64,000 nt of DNA from Palaemon carinicauda (lineage: Eukaryota; Arthropoda; Malacostraca; Decapoda; Palaemonidae), in the NCBI RefSeq assembly GCF_036898095.1, contig NC_090744.1, positions 7,076,068-7,140,067 of the forward strand, in the 5' to 3' direction. Of this stretch, positions 13,005 to 24,680 are shown piece by piece. Each line of letters opens with the position of its first letter. Within the stretch, counting starts at the first letter, position 1. A program made the translations under genes and the position numbers. The notes under the pieces were generated by a model. The model searched no databases and was not told the DNA's origin. It saw only the letters and a list, made by a program, of their open reading frames with translations.

Positions 13005-13120
13005 CTTGGAAACCTGTAACGAGAAAAATATATGTAATTACTCCTGCATTAAGAAGAAAACTTTTAATCACCCAAATAAAAAAATTTTCCCTCACTTCTA
13101 TCCCTCTTTTTCTTTTTTTT

Positions 13121-13419
13121 CTAATTTCTTTTGTGAGCTAATGGTACTATTCTCTCATCCGTGGGTTGGGATTCGTTTTGAACTCTAAACCTATTGGCCG
13201 TTAATGTTTCCAAAATGTTAAATGGGCCTTCAAACTTAGGTGTTAGTTTATAATTGAGTCCTTTACGCACATTTATCTGTATATACAAGTTATCACCCAC
13301 GGTATATGTTTTAGTTGGCTTCGCTATTTTATCATGATTCCTTTTCATTATGATTTGTGATTCTTCTAAATTCTTTCGAAGGATATCATATCGACTTTTG
13401 CTTGCATTTATACATTCTT
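13121..13419 (-). pseudogene. pol: Element 1 integrase C-terminal part, separated by a transposon
   Basis: C-terminal end of the integrase: a basic region with VGDNLYIQ and FEGPFNIL-type motifs, as in the C-terminal fold of gypsy integrases. It is cut off from the catalytic part (16994-17788) by the transposon at 13424-16989. Reading across the junction is not possible without removing 3.57 kb. Confidence 0.85.
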
Positions 13420-13799
13420 TTATTCCTGGATAGGTACGGTGGGTCGTCCGCGACCCCGAGCGTAAAAAAAAAACAGGTTTTTCTCACGTGACTCACCCCC
13501 GTGACTGAATTTGTGGGTGATCGACCTGCAGTAGGTGTCTCGCCTACACGCTCTAGTAGTGTCCAGATGTGCATTGCTGTAGCTGTACTCCTTCCCCGAT
13601 TTCTGAGACGTGTCGGGGTCGAGCGCGACCGAGTTTACCCTTCTAAGGTAATTTGTATAATTATCAAAGTTATTACGTATTATGAAATTGTCGTAGAATG
13701 GTGCTACTTGTATAGGTTATCAGTTGTGGAAAGTCTTTGTGGATTGTTTGGCTACCATGTGCATGTTTTATTTTTTAGTTAAAATGTCGTTCATCAACA

Positions 13800-15985
13800 C
13801 GAGGACCATTTTACCGCGAGTGCCCCTTTTTCATTTTTTATCATTTTTTTGCCAAGTCATTTTTCCGTAAGATATTGCCAAATAGTGTCGTAAAACTTTT
13901 GCTTTTTTAGTGTTGGAAAGTGTGTCTAGATGATCTGGCTACCCATACGTGACTTTGTTTTTGTTAGATACGACGTAGTTATTGGTATATTGGGTATTTA
14001 ACTGCGGTTGCCAATTTCTGTTTTTTTTCCAATATTTGTAAAAATTTACTACGTAGTAAGGAATTGCCGTATATTATTTATTTTTTTTCATGTTTATGTG
14101 TTAGAAAGTGTGCCTTGATGGTTGGGCTAACACGTGCATGTCTTTTTTTTTATCTGAGATGCCGTATATTAGAATGTTGGGCATTTTACTGCGAGTGCCC
14201 CTTTTTCATTTTTTTTCATTTTTTTGCCAAGTCATTTTTCCGTAAGATATTGCCAAATAGTGTCGTAAAACCTTTGCTTTTTTAGTGTTGGAAAGTATGT
14301 CTAGATGATCTGGCTACCCATGCGTGACTTTGTTTTTGTCAGATACGACGTAGTTATTGGTATATTGGGTATTTAACTGCGGTTGCCAATTTCTGTTTTT
14401 TTTTCCAATATTTGTAAAAATTTACTACGTAGTAAGGAATTGCCGTATATTATTGATTTTTTTTTCATGTTTATGTGTTAGAAAGTGTGCCTTGATGGTT
14501 GGGCTAACACGTGCATGTCTTTTTTTTTTTATCTGAGATGCCGTATATTAGAATGTTGGGCATTTTTCCGCGAGTGCCCCTTTTTCATTTTTTATCATTT
14601 TTTTGCCAAGTCATTTTTCCGTAAGATATTGCCGAATAGTGTCGTAAAACTTTTGCTTTTTTAGTGTTGGAAAGTGTGTCTAGATGATCTGGCTACCCAT
14701 ACGTGACTTTGTTTTTGTTAGATACGACGTAGTTATTGGTATATTGGGTATTTAACTGCGGTTGCCAATTTCTGTTTTTTTTTCCAATATTTGTAAAAAT
14801 TTACTACGTAGTAAGGAATTGCCGTATATTATTGATTTTTTTTTCATGTTTATGTGTTAGAAAGTGTGCCTTGATGGTTGGGCTAACACGTGCATGTCTT
14901 TTTTTTTTTATCTGAGATGCCGTATATTAGAATGTTGGCCATTTTTCCGCGAGTGCCCCTTTTTATTTGTTTTGCATTTTTTTGTTTAGTCATGTTACCG
15001 TAAGGAATTGGCAAGTAGTGTCGCAAAACTTATATTTTTATAGTGTTGGAAAGTGTTTCTAGATGATCTGGCTACCCATGCCTTTTTTTTTTTAGCCAGA
15101 TATAGCGTATATATAGGTATGTGTTCGATTTTCCTGTGATTGGCATTTTTTCGTTTTTTCCATTTCTTTCAAAATTACTACGTACTAAGGAACTATCACA
15201 GAGTAATGATTCATTTAGATGTTTATTTGTCGGAAAATGTGCCTTGATGGTTTGCCTAGCACGTGACTGAATTTTTTTTTTCTGAAATGCCGTATATTAG
15301 AATGTTAGCCATTTTTCCGCGAGTGCCCCTTTTTATTTTTTTTGCATTTTTTTGTTTAGTCATGTTACCGTAAGGAATTGGCAAGTAGTGTCGCAAAACT
15401 TATATTTTAATAGTGTTGGAAAGTGTTTCTAGATGATCTGGCTACCCATGCCTATCTTTTTTTTAGCTAGATATGGCGTATATATAGGTATGTGTTCGAT
15501 TTTCCTGTGATTGCCATTTTTTCGTTTTTTCCCATTTCTTTCAAAATTACTACGTACTAAGGAACTATCACAGAGTAATGATTCATTTAGATGTTTATTT
15601 GTCGGAAAATGTGCCTTGATGGTTTGCCTAGTACGTGGCTGAAGTTTTTTTTTTTTTCTGAAATGCCGTATATTAGAATGTTGGCCATTTTTCCGCGAGT
15701 GCCCCTTTTTATTTGTTTTGCATTCTTTTGCTTAGTCATGTTACCGTAAGGAATTGGCAAGTAGTGTCGCAAAACTTGTATTTCTATAGTGTTGTTAAGT
15801 GTTTCTAGATGATCTGGCTACCCATGCCTATCTTTATTTTTACCCAGATATGGCGTATATATAGGTATGTGTTCGATTTTCCTGCGATTGCCAAATTTTT
15901 CGTTTTTTCCCATTTCTTTCAAAATTACTACGTACTAAGGAACTATAACAGAGTAATGATTCCTCTAGATGTTTATTTGTCGGAA
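13800..15985. repeat. About 375-bp tandem repeat array inside the piggyBac-like element
   Basis: About six units. The word GAGTGCCCCTTTTT recurs near 13818, 14188, 14570, 14951, 15317 and 15697, giving spacings of roughly 366-382 bp. Each unit also carries TACTACGTA and a GTGTTGGAAAGTGT/GTGTTAGAAAGTGTG word. The first units are closer to each other than to the last three, which form their own subgroup. Small open frames here are incidental. Confidence 0.85.
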
Positions 15986-16920
15986 AATTTTGTTTACTTC
16001 TTTTTTGATTGAATCTCATCAAATTTTTTTAGCTAAAATATTATAGTTTTACATTTTTTTTTCGATTTTATTTCCCTTCAAAAAATTTGTTTTGGGTCAG
16101 AATTTTAATTTTATAGTCGTAAAATAATCGACAATTATCCAGCAACCCACCATACAATTTTTATGCATATCCAAGAATAATTAGATTAGTAAATAACACC
16201 TTGAAATTGACATACCCTTCCTACATTTCAAGTGGCAGATTAGGGAGTCTGAGTCAGTGTGGTTGGCGGCCATTTTGTGGACATATCCGAAGCGTAAGTT
16301 GCCCTATCTATATATATTCTTGTTCCCTATAGAATTTGTGATATTTTGGTATATTTTTACCTGCATAAATATCATATTATACATTAAATATATGTATTTT
16401 TTTACGAAATTTCTAAGTACTCAAAAAATTACCTTTAGATATGGCCCCTGATATAAATGTAATTTACAAAATAATGAAGATTTTTTTACATATTTCTATT
16501 CTAGGATAAAATATGTTTATTCCCTAAAAAAATTAGCCACTTCCTATTTCATTTGGGTACCCAAAAAAATTCATGAAATTTGGACAAATTTTTTTGGCCA
16601 AAAAAAGTTACCCTTTTTTTCTCATTTCAGATCTTCACCTCCATGGGTCTGACTTCATCCAAAATACACCAAGATGTGTCCTAAACATTCAAGAATCAAT
16701 TCCTGAAAGGATTTGTGTATATATGTTTAAACTTTTTTTTTATGAATTTTTATGTAAGGTCTTTTTTTCTACTTAATTTTTTAAAATATTTATAATAAAT
16801 AGTTTTTCTGCAGATGAGTAGTATTTCTCTTTACAGTTGTTTTAAGCATTCATTGAAGTTTTTTTTTTGGCAAAAGAAAAAAGGAGGTTACTGCAAAAAC
16901 TGATTTTTCAAGAATTTTTT
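15986..16920. other. Unique right part of the piggyBac-like element
   Basis: Non-repetitive A/T-rich sequence between the tandem array and the right terminal region. Poly(T) and poly(A) runs are frequent. No transposase, RNA gene or long frame was recognised. Confidence 0.6.
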
Positions 16921-16993
16921 TTGGCGTCGGGGTCGCGCGCGTCCGAGTATACCCTTAAAGGGGTGTCCGAGGAGCGTACCTATCCAGGGTTAA

Positions 16994-17788
16994 AGGATTT
17001 GATAGATTAGTTGTAAGCGTTAATACATGGAAAGGCGTTCTAACTGGGGTACCATACAATGCTTCATGCGGTGACATTTTAATTGATATATGATATGAAT
17101 GATTCAGAGTACTCAGTGCCGCCGGTATTGCAATATCCCAGTTGGGGTCTGAGACCCCTAGTGTTACTCTTAATATATTTAAAACTTTTCTATTTGCTCT
17201 TTCCACTAGCCCATTTGACTCTGGGTGATATATCATGGTATTTATTTTCTTTATGCTAAGGAATTCACACAATGAGGTAAGAAAGTGATTATTAAATTCA
17301 CCACCCGAGTCTGAGATTATCATGTGTGGAATTCCATGTTTACAAATGTAACACTCGTAAAACTTCCTAGCGCATTCAATCGCAGTTTTAGTTTTAAGCG
17401 CTATTAGTTCTGTATATCGAGTTAAAGCATCTATAATTACTAAGAGGTGCTTATTTCCTCTGTCTGACTCGTAAAATCCAGTTAACAAATCTAAATGTAT
17501 TCTTTCAAAGGGTTGATTGAGCACGGGATAAGCCCCTAGGCTGACAGGTGTTTTCGTATGCCCTTTGTTTTCCTGACATGTGCGACAATTAGCTATGTGT
17601 CTTTTTATATCTGTAAGCATCGTATGCCAATAAAACAATGATTTGGCATTCTGTGACATTAATGAGAACCCCGTGTGTCCATGTAATGGATTTGAATGCA
17701 ACCAATTCAGGACAGTGGAAATAAGTGAGATTGGTACTACTACCTGGTCGTTTGTTACATGTGGTGTATTGCGGGTTTTCCTTGTCAC
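16994..17788 (-). pseudogene. pol: Element 1 integrase, zinc-binding and catalytic part
   Basis: Integrase that would join the DNA copy to host DNA. Reading down from 17788: an HHCC zinc-binding region (HGHTGF ... NCRTCQ), then the DDE catalytic core with Asp in IHLDLLTGF, Asp in ISDSGGEF and Glu in NGLVERANR. The frame is open until it meets the right end of the piggyBac-like insertion at 16989. A small frameshift near 17830 separates it from the RNase H part. All catalytic residues are present, so its inactivity comes from the insertion and frame breaks. Confidence 0.9.
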
Positions 17789-17831
17789 AGTCCTACACAG
17801 AATATTATCTTTGATTATATAATTCTGCTGC

Positions 17832-19754
17832 TTATACTCTATATATATATCCCTTTTCCTTATGATTGCCTTTCAAAGCATTTATAATTGTTTCTATTTT
17901 CTGATCTTTTCTTTGCTCAGTCTGTAATAATTCAGCGCTCCAGCCTAAATCTTCTCGTTCAGATATCGTTTTAACAATAGGCATGGATGTTGATATATCT
18001 ATTAATTCAGCTAAAGGCTCCGTACAAGATGACACAGGGCTGCGTGATAATGCATCCGCAATGATATTTGCTTTCCCAGGTAAATACCCGATTCTTGCGC
18101 CAAAATCTTGAATGATCAAATGCCACCGAGTTCGTTTAGGGCTGTGGTTGAAGCCTTTAAAGAACTCGGTTAGTGGTTTATGGTCTGTAAGAACCTTAAC
18201 GGGATAACCGTAAATTATGAACTTAAAATGCACTAGTGAATTAACAATAGCTAGTCCTTCCTTGTCTATTACTGCATACTTACTTCCGGAAGTTCTCAAT
18301 TTTCGAGAATAAAAAGCTATCGGGAAAAATTGTTTATCATATTGCTGAAGCAATACCCCTCCTACTCCTAAGTCTGAGGCGTCTGTTGCAATGAAGAATT
18401 CCTTACCGAAGTCAGGAAATTTTAAGATAGGAGAACTACACAGTTCATCTTTCAAGGTATTAAACGCCTGTTGATGATGCTCAGACCATTTGAAATCTAC
18501 GTCCTTCTTCGTAAGATCAGTTAAAGGAGCGGCTATTATTGAATAGGTGCGTATAAAACGCCTGTAATATCCACTACAACCCAGAAATTGCTGTATTCCC
18601 TTGACATTAGTAGGTATGGGAAAATTACGTATAGCCGACACCTTATCATGGACTACTTTAAGACCTTGGCTTGACACCATGAAACACAAATATATTAATT
18701 CTGTTTTGAAAAATTCACACTTATTAATCTTTACCCTTAAGTTATGTTGTCTTAATCTCTGTAGTACTAGTTCTAACTTACGTAGATGTTCTTCTAAGGT
18801 GTTGGAAAAGATTACAAGATCATCTATATAGGCATGCAATATATCCCCTAACAAGTCTCCAAACACTATGTTAATCATTCTTGTAAATGTTATAGGAGCA
18901 CAACGTAAACCAAAAGGCATCCGTAAAAATTCATAATGTCCCCTGGCTGTGCTGAAGGCTGTGTATGGGATACTATCTTCTTCTAATGATATCTGGTGAA
19001 AGCCTTTAAGTAAGTCCAAACTGGTAAAATATTTATTCTGACCAAACAAAGACAAAATATCGTCAGTACATGGCACTGGGAATCGATCAGGGATCGTCTC
19101 CTCGTTTAGACGACGGAAGTTTACGCAGATACGCCATGTTCGATCTTTATTCGGTACAACTATTAATGGAAAATTATAAGGGCTGTTTGATTTCCTAATG
19201 ACTCCTTCTTCTAGCATTTTACCTACTTCATCATTTATTTCATTCTGGAATTTCATAGGGAGTCTGTACGAGGGTACATAGATAATTTTCTGCTTGTCCT
19301 TTAACCTTATTTGATGCTCGATCACATCTGTTTTTCCTAAGGATCCATCCGTAGCGGAAAAACCATCATGATATTTAGTTAAAAGTCCAAAATATTTCTG
19401 CTGAATTTCATCGTCTTGAATGTCTTTATTGATTTTATTTTTAATAGATTGCAAAAGGGATTCATCCGCAACTGATTGAGAGTGATTGATTTCAGCAACG
19501 GTAAGAATACGATGTTTATAAACTTCTACATCCAAGATATGTTGATTTTTGTGAATTACTAAAGTGTTATTTAAATGATTACAGACTTCAATATTACATT
19601 GTTGATGTGAGCCTACTGTATAAATAGCTTGTGTGACAGACAATCCGTTAGTTTTCAAAGTGTCGGAAAGGATTAATATTTCAGATCCCGGTAATATTTT
19701 CTTTATTTGCACTATTAAATTTAAGGTACATTTGGCTCGATAGATTGCGTGCAA
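17832..19754 (-). pseudogene. pol: Element 1 reverse transcriptase-RNase H
   Basis: A 640-residue open stretch covering the reverse transcriptase and RNase H domains. RT motifs include VNFRRLNEETIPD, TSLDLLKGFHQI, LRMPFGL and the catalytic YIDD. RNase H follows with ATDASDLGVGG and LTDHKPL. Element 2 has YMDD at the catalytic box. The frame joins the protease region only through a small deletion near 19735, so the full polyprotein cannot be made. Gypsy-type order (PR-RT-RH-IN) is clear. Confidence 0.92.
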
Positions 19755-20413
19755 TATGATATTACGGGTGAACGAGAATTCTGCTGGGTCTTGTATATTA
19801 TTTCTTTATTAGTGAGACAAGTTATTAGTTCTTCAACGTACGTTACGGTTACATTTGCCGTCTCCTTTTTATCCAAAACTGATTTTAAGGTATAAGAAGA
19901 CTTATAGAATTTCCCTTTGATATACACGCCGTGCTTGGCAGGGGCTAAGATATTGTTTTGATTTCCCATAGATGGGTATCCTATAATTACAGCTGGATAC
20001 ATATCAATGTTTTGTACAACAACAAATGTATCGGCAAACGTGCGTTTACCGACTTTGAAGTGAACATGAGTTATGCCTATGATTTTTAATTCATTATTTC
20101 CTATACCCGAGAGTCTAACTCGAGATTTTTCAATCGGAAAGTTCGAAAACAACAAATGATGTATCTTCAAATCCATGATATTACGTGGACTACCAGAGTA
20201 AAAAAATAACGTAAAGGATTTGTGTTCTAAATTAACAGCATATAAGGTTGGTCGTAACTCATTTTGGCTTATTATTGTATGAAATTGTTGCAAATCTACG
20301 GGAGCATGCACTGTTTTACTTAATTCGGCCGTGTGTTTCATAGGAAAATCTATTGCCTCACAATTATCTGATAAAACATTAAATTTATTATTCAATACTA
20401 TTGATGTTGACAT
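19721..20413 (-). pseudogene. pol: Element 1 protease region with altered active site
   Basis: N-terminal part of pol corresponding to the aspartic protease. The expected D-T/S-G active-site triad appears as Y-S-G (FYSGSPRNIM), so the catalytic Asp is replaced by Tyr. The same Y-S-G is in element 2. A later VIIGYPSMG segment matches the second conserved part of retroviral-type proteases. The frame ends at 19721 because of a 2-base deletion relative to element 2. Confidence 0.75.
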
Positions 20414-20457
20414 GAATGACCTTGACCCAACATCACTCTCTTCCCCACTGAAGTTAA

Positions 20458-21571
20458 CTATGTGGTATTTGCTTTGCTCTGCACATTCTGAAAATTAGTC
20501 TGACCTTGCGAGGTCGGGTTTGACGACCCAGGCTCAGCAATATTCGAAGAAGTGTTTGTTTGCTTCGGACTCTGAACTGCATTGACATTTGGTTGTTTCT
20601 TCTTATTGTTAAAATGAGGATTTTTCTTTTTATTTCCATGTGGAACTGACTGTGGAATTGACTGTGTATTTCTGGGATTCTGTTGTGTCTTACGCGAGTA
20701 ACATTGATTGTATGAATGTGTCGCACTATTATGTATCGAGCAGAATTTCGTTCTGCAGTCCGCGCTTAAGTGACCTTGACGTTTGCAATTATAACACGTC
20801 ATTCCCGCTACTTGACTATTATTAACTACGTTCACTGTTTGTGGCTTTGTTTCATTCTTTGCAAAAACTTGAGTTAACACGGGATCGAGATCTGGACAAT
20901 TAGACATGTGTTTTTTTTATCTGTTTATATACATCCAATTCCGTACTTGCAGGCGTTAACTTTTTATCAAAACTCCGCACTAAAGCTTCAGGCAACATAA
21001 GTGTCATGCAAGTTAAATACATTAATCGTAAAAAAATTTTCACGGAGATGTTATCTCTAGTAACCCAAGTGTAATTACCTAAAATATCCTGATATTCATT
21101 AAGCCTATCAGCTATGAGAGCTGCTCTCTCAATAACATTAAGCCGATTCATAGTGGCTTGATTAAGTGTATTTCTTAACGTTAATACTACATCCAAGGCT
21201 TCTTCACCCCCATAGACCGTGTGTAACCTAACTTTGAAATCATCCCAGGTAACTGCTTCTTTAAATGAAACACCTCTTAAATACGCACTCGCATCCCCCT
21301 TAGAAAAATCTATAGAACTTTTAGTTTCTTGTAATTGTACAAAAGCGTCTACGATTTGTTTGGCATTTAAATGGGCATCGACGGATGAAATCCATGACTC
21401 CACATTTTGAGGCAAGAACCCATTAACTCGACCCTGTCCTACGCCACTAGGTCCGGGGGTGGGGCTCACAGGGGGCATCATGACTGCTGTATTTCTTTTC
21501 CTATCTCTTCGACCCCTTGCAATTCTATCAAAATATCTATATGAATACAGATGTCCACTGCGTAAACGCAT
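20458..21571 (-). pseudogene. gag: Element 1 gag, one frameshift
   Basis: Structural capsid-nucleocapsid protein gene. The ATG at 21569-21571 opens a 223-residue frame ending at 20900; the rest continues in another frame from about 20907 to 20458. The break is an extra A in a poly(A) run near 20910 compared with element 2. The second part has a CCHC zinc knuckle (CYNCKRQGHLSADC) and then a C-H-H-C-type cluster, followed by an Asn/Gln/Thr/Ser-rich tail. A 60-bp in-frame segment present in element 2 (25502-25561) is missing here. Confidence 0.85.
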
Positions 21572-22250
21572 AAGTACCCACTGACAAAGATTATAATAAA
21601 ATTCCCCAAAACAATGTTACTAATCCCAAGACATTTCCCGAGAAGTTCTGAAAGAAAACGGAACACAAAGATATTTTCCGTAAATTTCTGAAAGAAAAAG
21701 GAATTAGCACAAAGAGAGAAAAAATTCTAGATGAGAATTCGGAGTTGAACACAGTTTCCTTTAATGAAAGGAAAATAAAAGATTAGCAAACCACTCACCC
21801 CAGTAATAATCGACTAACGACTCGTGATAACTACACCTCACTGCTCAAACTGGAATGAATTTGAAAATTGTACTTAGCTTATATATGGTTCTGTGTGATG
21901 TCGTCACATCCTCTCTCTCTCTTGATGTTTGTTAGCGATGTATCGTCCGAGTTTCCGTTGAATGTAGTGCTTCCTGGATATGTTTTGTAAACGTTGAACG
22001 TCAGTCCTTGGGTTTCCTAGGATGTTGATTGAAGATCCAGTTCATCAGTTTGTATGTATAACATTCATCAAATGTTGTAGATTTCGATGGACTATGTTAC
22101 TTAGTTAAAATTGTAGATTCATTAACGTTGATTTCTTGAAGATCTTTCTCTTGTTTTTACAGCTTTATTTTCGATTTCTTGAAGATCTTCCTCTAATTCT
22201 TAGAGTATTATTATTATTAATTTCTTGAAGATCTTTCTCTGGTTCTCAGA
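21572..22250 (-). promoter_or_regulatory. Element 1 5' leader with splice-donor-like site
   Basis: Untranslated leader between the primer-binding region and gag. A GGGGTGAGTGG splice-donor-like sequence is conserved with element 2 (GT at 21797-21798 on the minus strand). The part next to the primer-binding region (22130-22250) has three imperfect repeats of an AAGATCTT-centred word. No gene is seen. Confidence 0.6.
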
Positions 22251-22268
22251 GTTTAGGCGGTGCCACCA
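22251..22268 (-). other. Element 1 primer-binding region
   Basis: Two bases inside the 5' LTR the minus strand reads TGGTGGCACCGCCTAAAC, beginning with the TGG expected of a tRNA-primed site. I could not assign the tRNA. Element 2 has lost this site by deletion. Confidence 0.55.
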
Positions 22269-22270
22269 TT

Positions 22271-22755
22271 TATTAGTGTGCTACTGTTATAAGCACACAT
22301 TGAGTATGTGTTGTTTGAGATGTTAAGTCTTAAAATATAGTTCATCTTTGTAACTTTAAAAATCGTTTATTCTCTAAAAACAACAGTGTTAAACATCTCC
22401 ATCACAGGAGTGTAGCTGGTTTGGTCGGATGACCAATTCAGGTGAAGTATAGATATGAACTGCCTAAATTTATCGATATCACAGATATCGTATGCTTAGT
22501 TGTCTCAGCATTTAAACACAATATGGAAACTTTACATTCTTTCTCGGGAGACACCTGCATCCGGTGACGACACAATCTTTCACACGGTATGCATTGGTGT
22601 TGACGTTTCAGAAAAATTTTACATTGCCGAGGGATGCATAGTACACCCTGTTATTATTTTATATGACTACAGCAAATCTCACGCTAGCATCTTCATCCAC
22701 AATGACATATTACGTCATGTGTTTTAAACATGTAATAATTAACTATTTAATTGAT

Positions 22756-22759
<4 letters not shown>
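22271..22759 (-). repeat. Element 1, 5' LTR
   Basis: 489 bp, the same length as the 3' LTR and about 3-4 percent different from it. Outer end TGTAATCAAT borders an AT microsatellite; inner end CACACTAATA borders the primer-binding region. Confidence 0.88.
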
Positions 22760-22826
<67 letters not shown>

Positions 22827-23360
22827 TATCATATAGACAACAAGATCAACGTAGTGCAAGAACTATAACATTAAAATTATAGAAGGAAAATAACAAGGCA
22901 AGAATGAAGAGAAACATTACTGTATAAGACATAGCAGCCTCCCTGGATGTCACCCTAAACTCGTTATCCTGATTCTATTTCAGACTTTGACTCAAGTGTG
23001 AATTTTTTTTTTCTTCTTTTATTATTAAAATACAATTACATTTTATTCATTTACATTTTTTTTTTATAATTATTCTATTTACAAAAATATAACAAAAATA
23101 TAACAAAATATAGATATGAATTCATGTTCACAAATATAAACTGAAACAGAAAAAAGAAAAATTTGCAATTAGCATTTTCTAATTTTCTACCTCGACTATC
23201 GCTTAAATAGACATTTACGTTGTATAGTGACCCTATTTTCTAACCATTTTCCACCTGGGTTGAATGAGAAGAGGGGACCATATTGAGAGGTTCGGAGTAG
23301 AATTCCAAAAGTCACATAACAGGAGTTTGGGACATCAAGGTTTTTAACTATTTATCCTTA
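22760..23360. other. Non-coding stretch of segment copy 1, starting with (AT)n
   Basis: Rest of the AT microsatellite (to about 22825), then sequence matching 47370-48060 in copy 2. A GAAACATTACTGTATAAGA word occurs once here and about seven times in copy 2. No gene is seen. Confidence 0.7.
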
Positions 23361-23364
23361 TCTG

Positions 23365-23443
<79 letters not shown>

Positions 23444-23474
23444 TTAGAAGTAGTAGTAGTAGTAGTAGTATTGA

Positions 23475-23510
<36 letters not shown>

Positions 23511-23690
23511 CACCAATTGCTAGGCGACACCCCTAGTTGGAAAAGCAAGTTGCTCTAAGCCCAAGGACTCCAACGGGGAAAAAAGTAATGAACAATTAAA
23601 AAAAATATATATTTTTAAGACATTAACAACATTAAAATAAAACAGGTATTTCATAATATAAAATATAAAAACAGACTTATGACAGCCTGT
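23361..23690 (-). mobile_element. Retroposon 3' end with compound (TAA)n/(TAC)n tail
   Basis: On the minus strand a degraded copy of the family 3' end (from about 23690 to 23513) runs into a tail of TAA, then TAC, then TAA repeats (23361-23508). The switch of unit inside the tail is visible directly. Confidence 0.65.
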
Positions 23691-23904
23691 TCAACATAAA
23701 AAAAATCTGAGTACAAAGGTTTAAAGGTTAACCTAAACCTATATATACACGTATTTCTATGCCTATACCTAAACCTTATCCTTCACATACAAATACATCT
23801 ACACATTCTCCTAAACTACATGTATACATACGCGTACACTAATAGCTATGAATGGAAGAGGAAAGGGACAGTTACAATGCCCCAGGGACTCACCATATCT
23901 TATT

Positions 23905-24195
23905 TTTATTAATATCATTATTACTTGCTAGGCTGTAACCCTTGTTGGAAAAGCAGGATGCTATAAGCCCAGGGGCTCCAACAGGGAAAATAGCCCAGTG
24001 AGGAAAGAAAACAATTAAAAAATAAAATATTTTAAGAGTAGTAACATTAAAATAAATTTCTCCTATATAAACTATAAATACTTTAACAAAACAAGAGGAA
24101 GAGAAATAATATAGAATAGTGTGTCCGAATGTAGCCTCAAGCAAGAGAACTCCAACCCAAGACAGTGGAAGACCATGATACACAGGCTATGTATA
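23905..24195 (-). mobile_element. Truncated copy of the 650-bp retroposon
   Basis: Matches the 3' half of the element at 8296-8997. It ends at GGCTATG near 24192, as does its counterpart in copy 2 (48497), so the truncation is older than the gypsy insertion that now follows. Confidence 0.7.
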
Positions 24196-24199
24196 CATA

Positions 24200-24680
24200 T
24201 GTAATAAATTAAATAGTTAATTATTACATGTTTAAAACACATGACGTAATATGTCATTGTGGATGAAGATGCTAGCGTGAGATTTGCTGTAGTCAGATAA
24301 AATCATAAACAAGATGTATTTTGCATCCCTCGGCAATGTAACTTTTTTCTGAAACATCAACACTAATGCATACCGTGTGAAAGATTGTGTCGTCACTGGA
24401 TGCAGGTGTCTTCAGAGAGACGAATGTAAAGTTTACATATTGCGTTTAAAAGCTGAGACAACTAAGCATACGATATCTGTGATATCGATAATTTAGGCAG
24501 TTCATATCTATACTTCACCTGAATTGGTCATCCGACCAAACCAGCTACACTCCTGTGATGGAGATGTCTAACACTGTTGTTTTTAGAGAATAAACCATTT
24601 TAAAGTTACAAAGATGAACTTTATTTCAAGACTTAACATCTCAAACAACACATACTCAATGTGTGCTTATAACAGTAGCG
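24200..24680 (+). repeat. Element 2, 5' LTR, 3' end deleted
   Basis: Begins TGTAATAAAT right after the CATA target repeat. It stops at CAGTAGC and is joined directly to TTAAACTC of the leader; the last dozen LTR bases and the primer-binding site seen in element 1 are gone. AATAAA lies near 24588. Confidence 0.85.

Larger units (their letters stand above)
13424..16989. mobile_element. piggyBac-like non-autonomous DNA transposon
   Basis: A 3.57-kb insertion inside the integrase gene of element 1. Its ends are inverted copies of CCCTGGATAGGTACG (the right end is exact; the left end begins TCCTGG). It is flanked by TTAA at 16990-16993 and TTAT at 13420-13423, where the uninterrupted element 2 has a single TTAA. 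TTAA targets and CCC-starting ends are hallmarks of the piggyBac superfamily. Near the ends lie GC-rich words such as GTCGGGGTCG at 13613 and 16926. No transposase frame is present. The interior is mostly tandem repeats. It must be younger than element 1. Confidence 0.8.

Noticed and set aside
13424..16989. Endogenous DNA-virus insertion
   Set aside because: No viral coding sequence was seen; TTAA target and inverted ends fit a piggyBac-like transposon.
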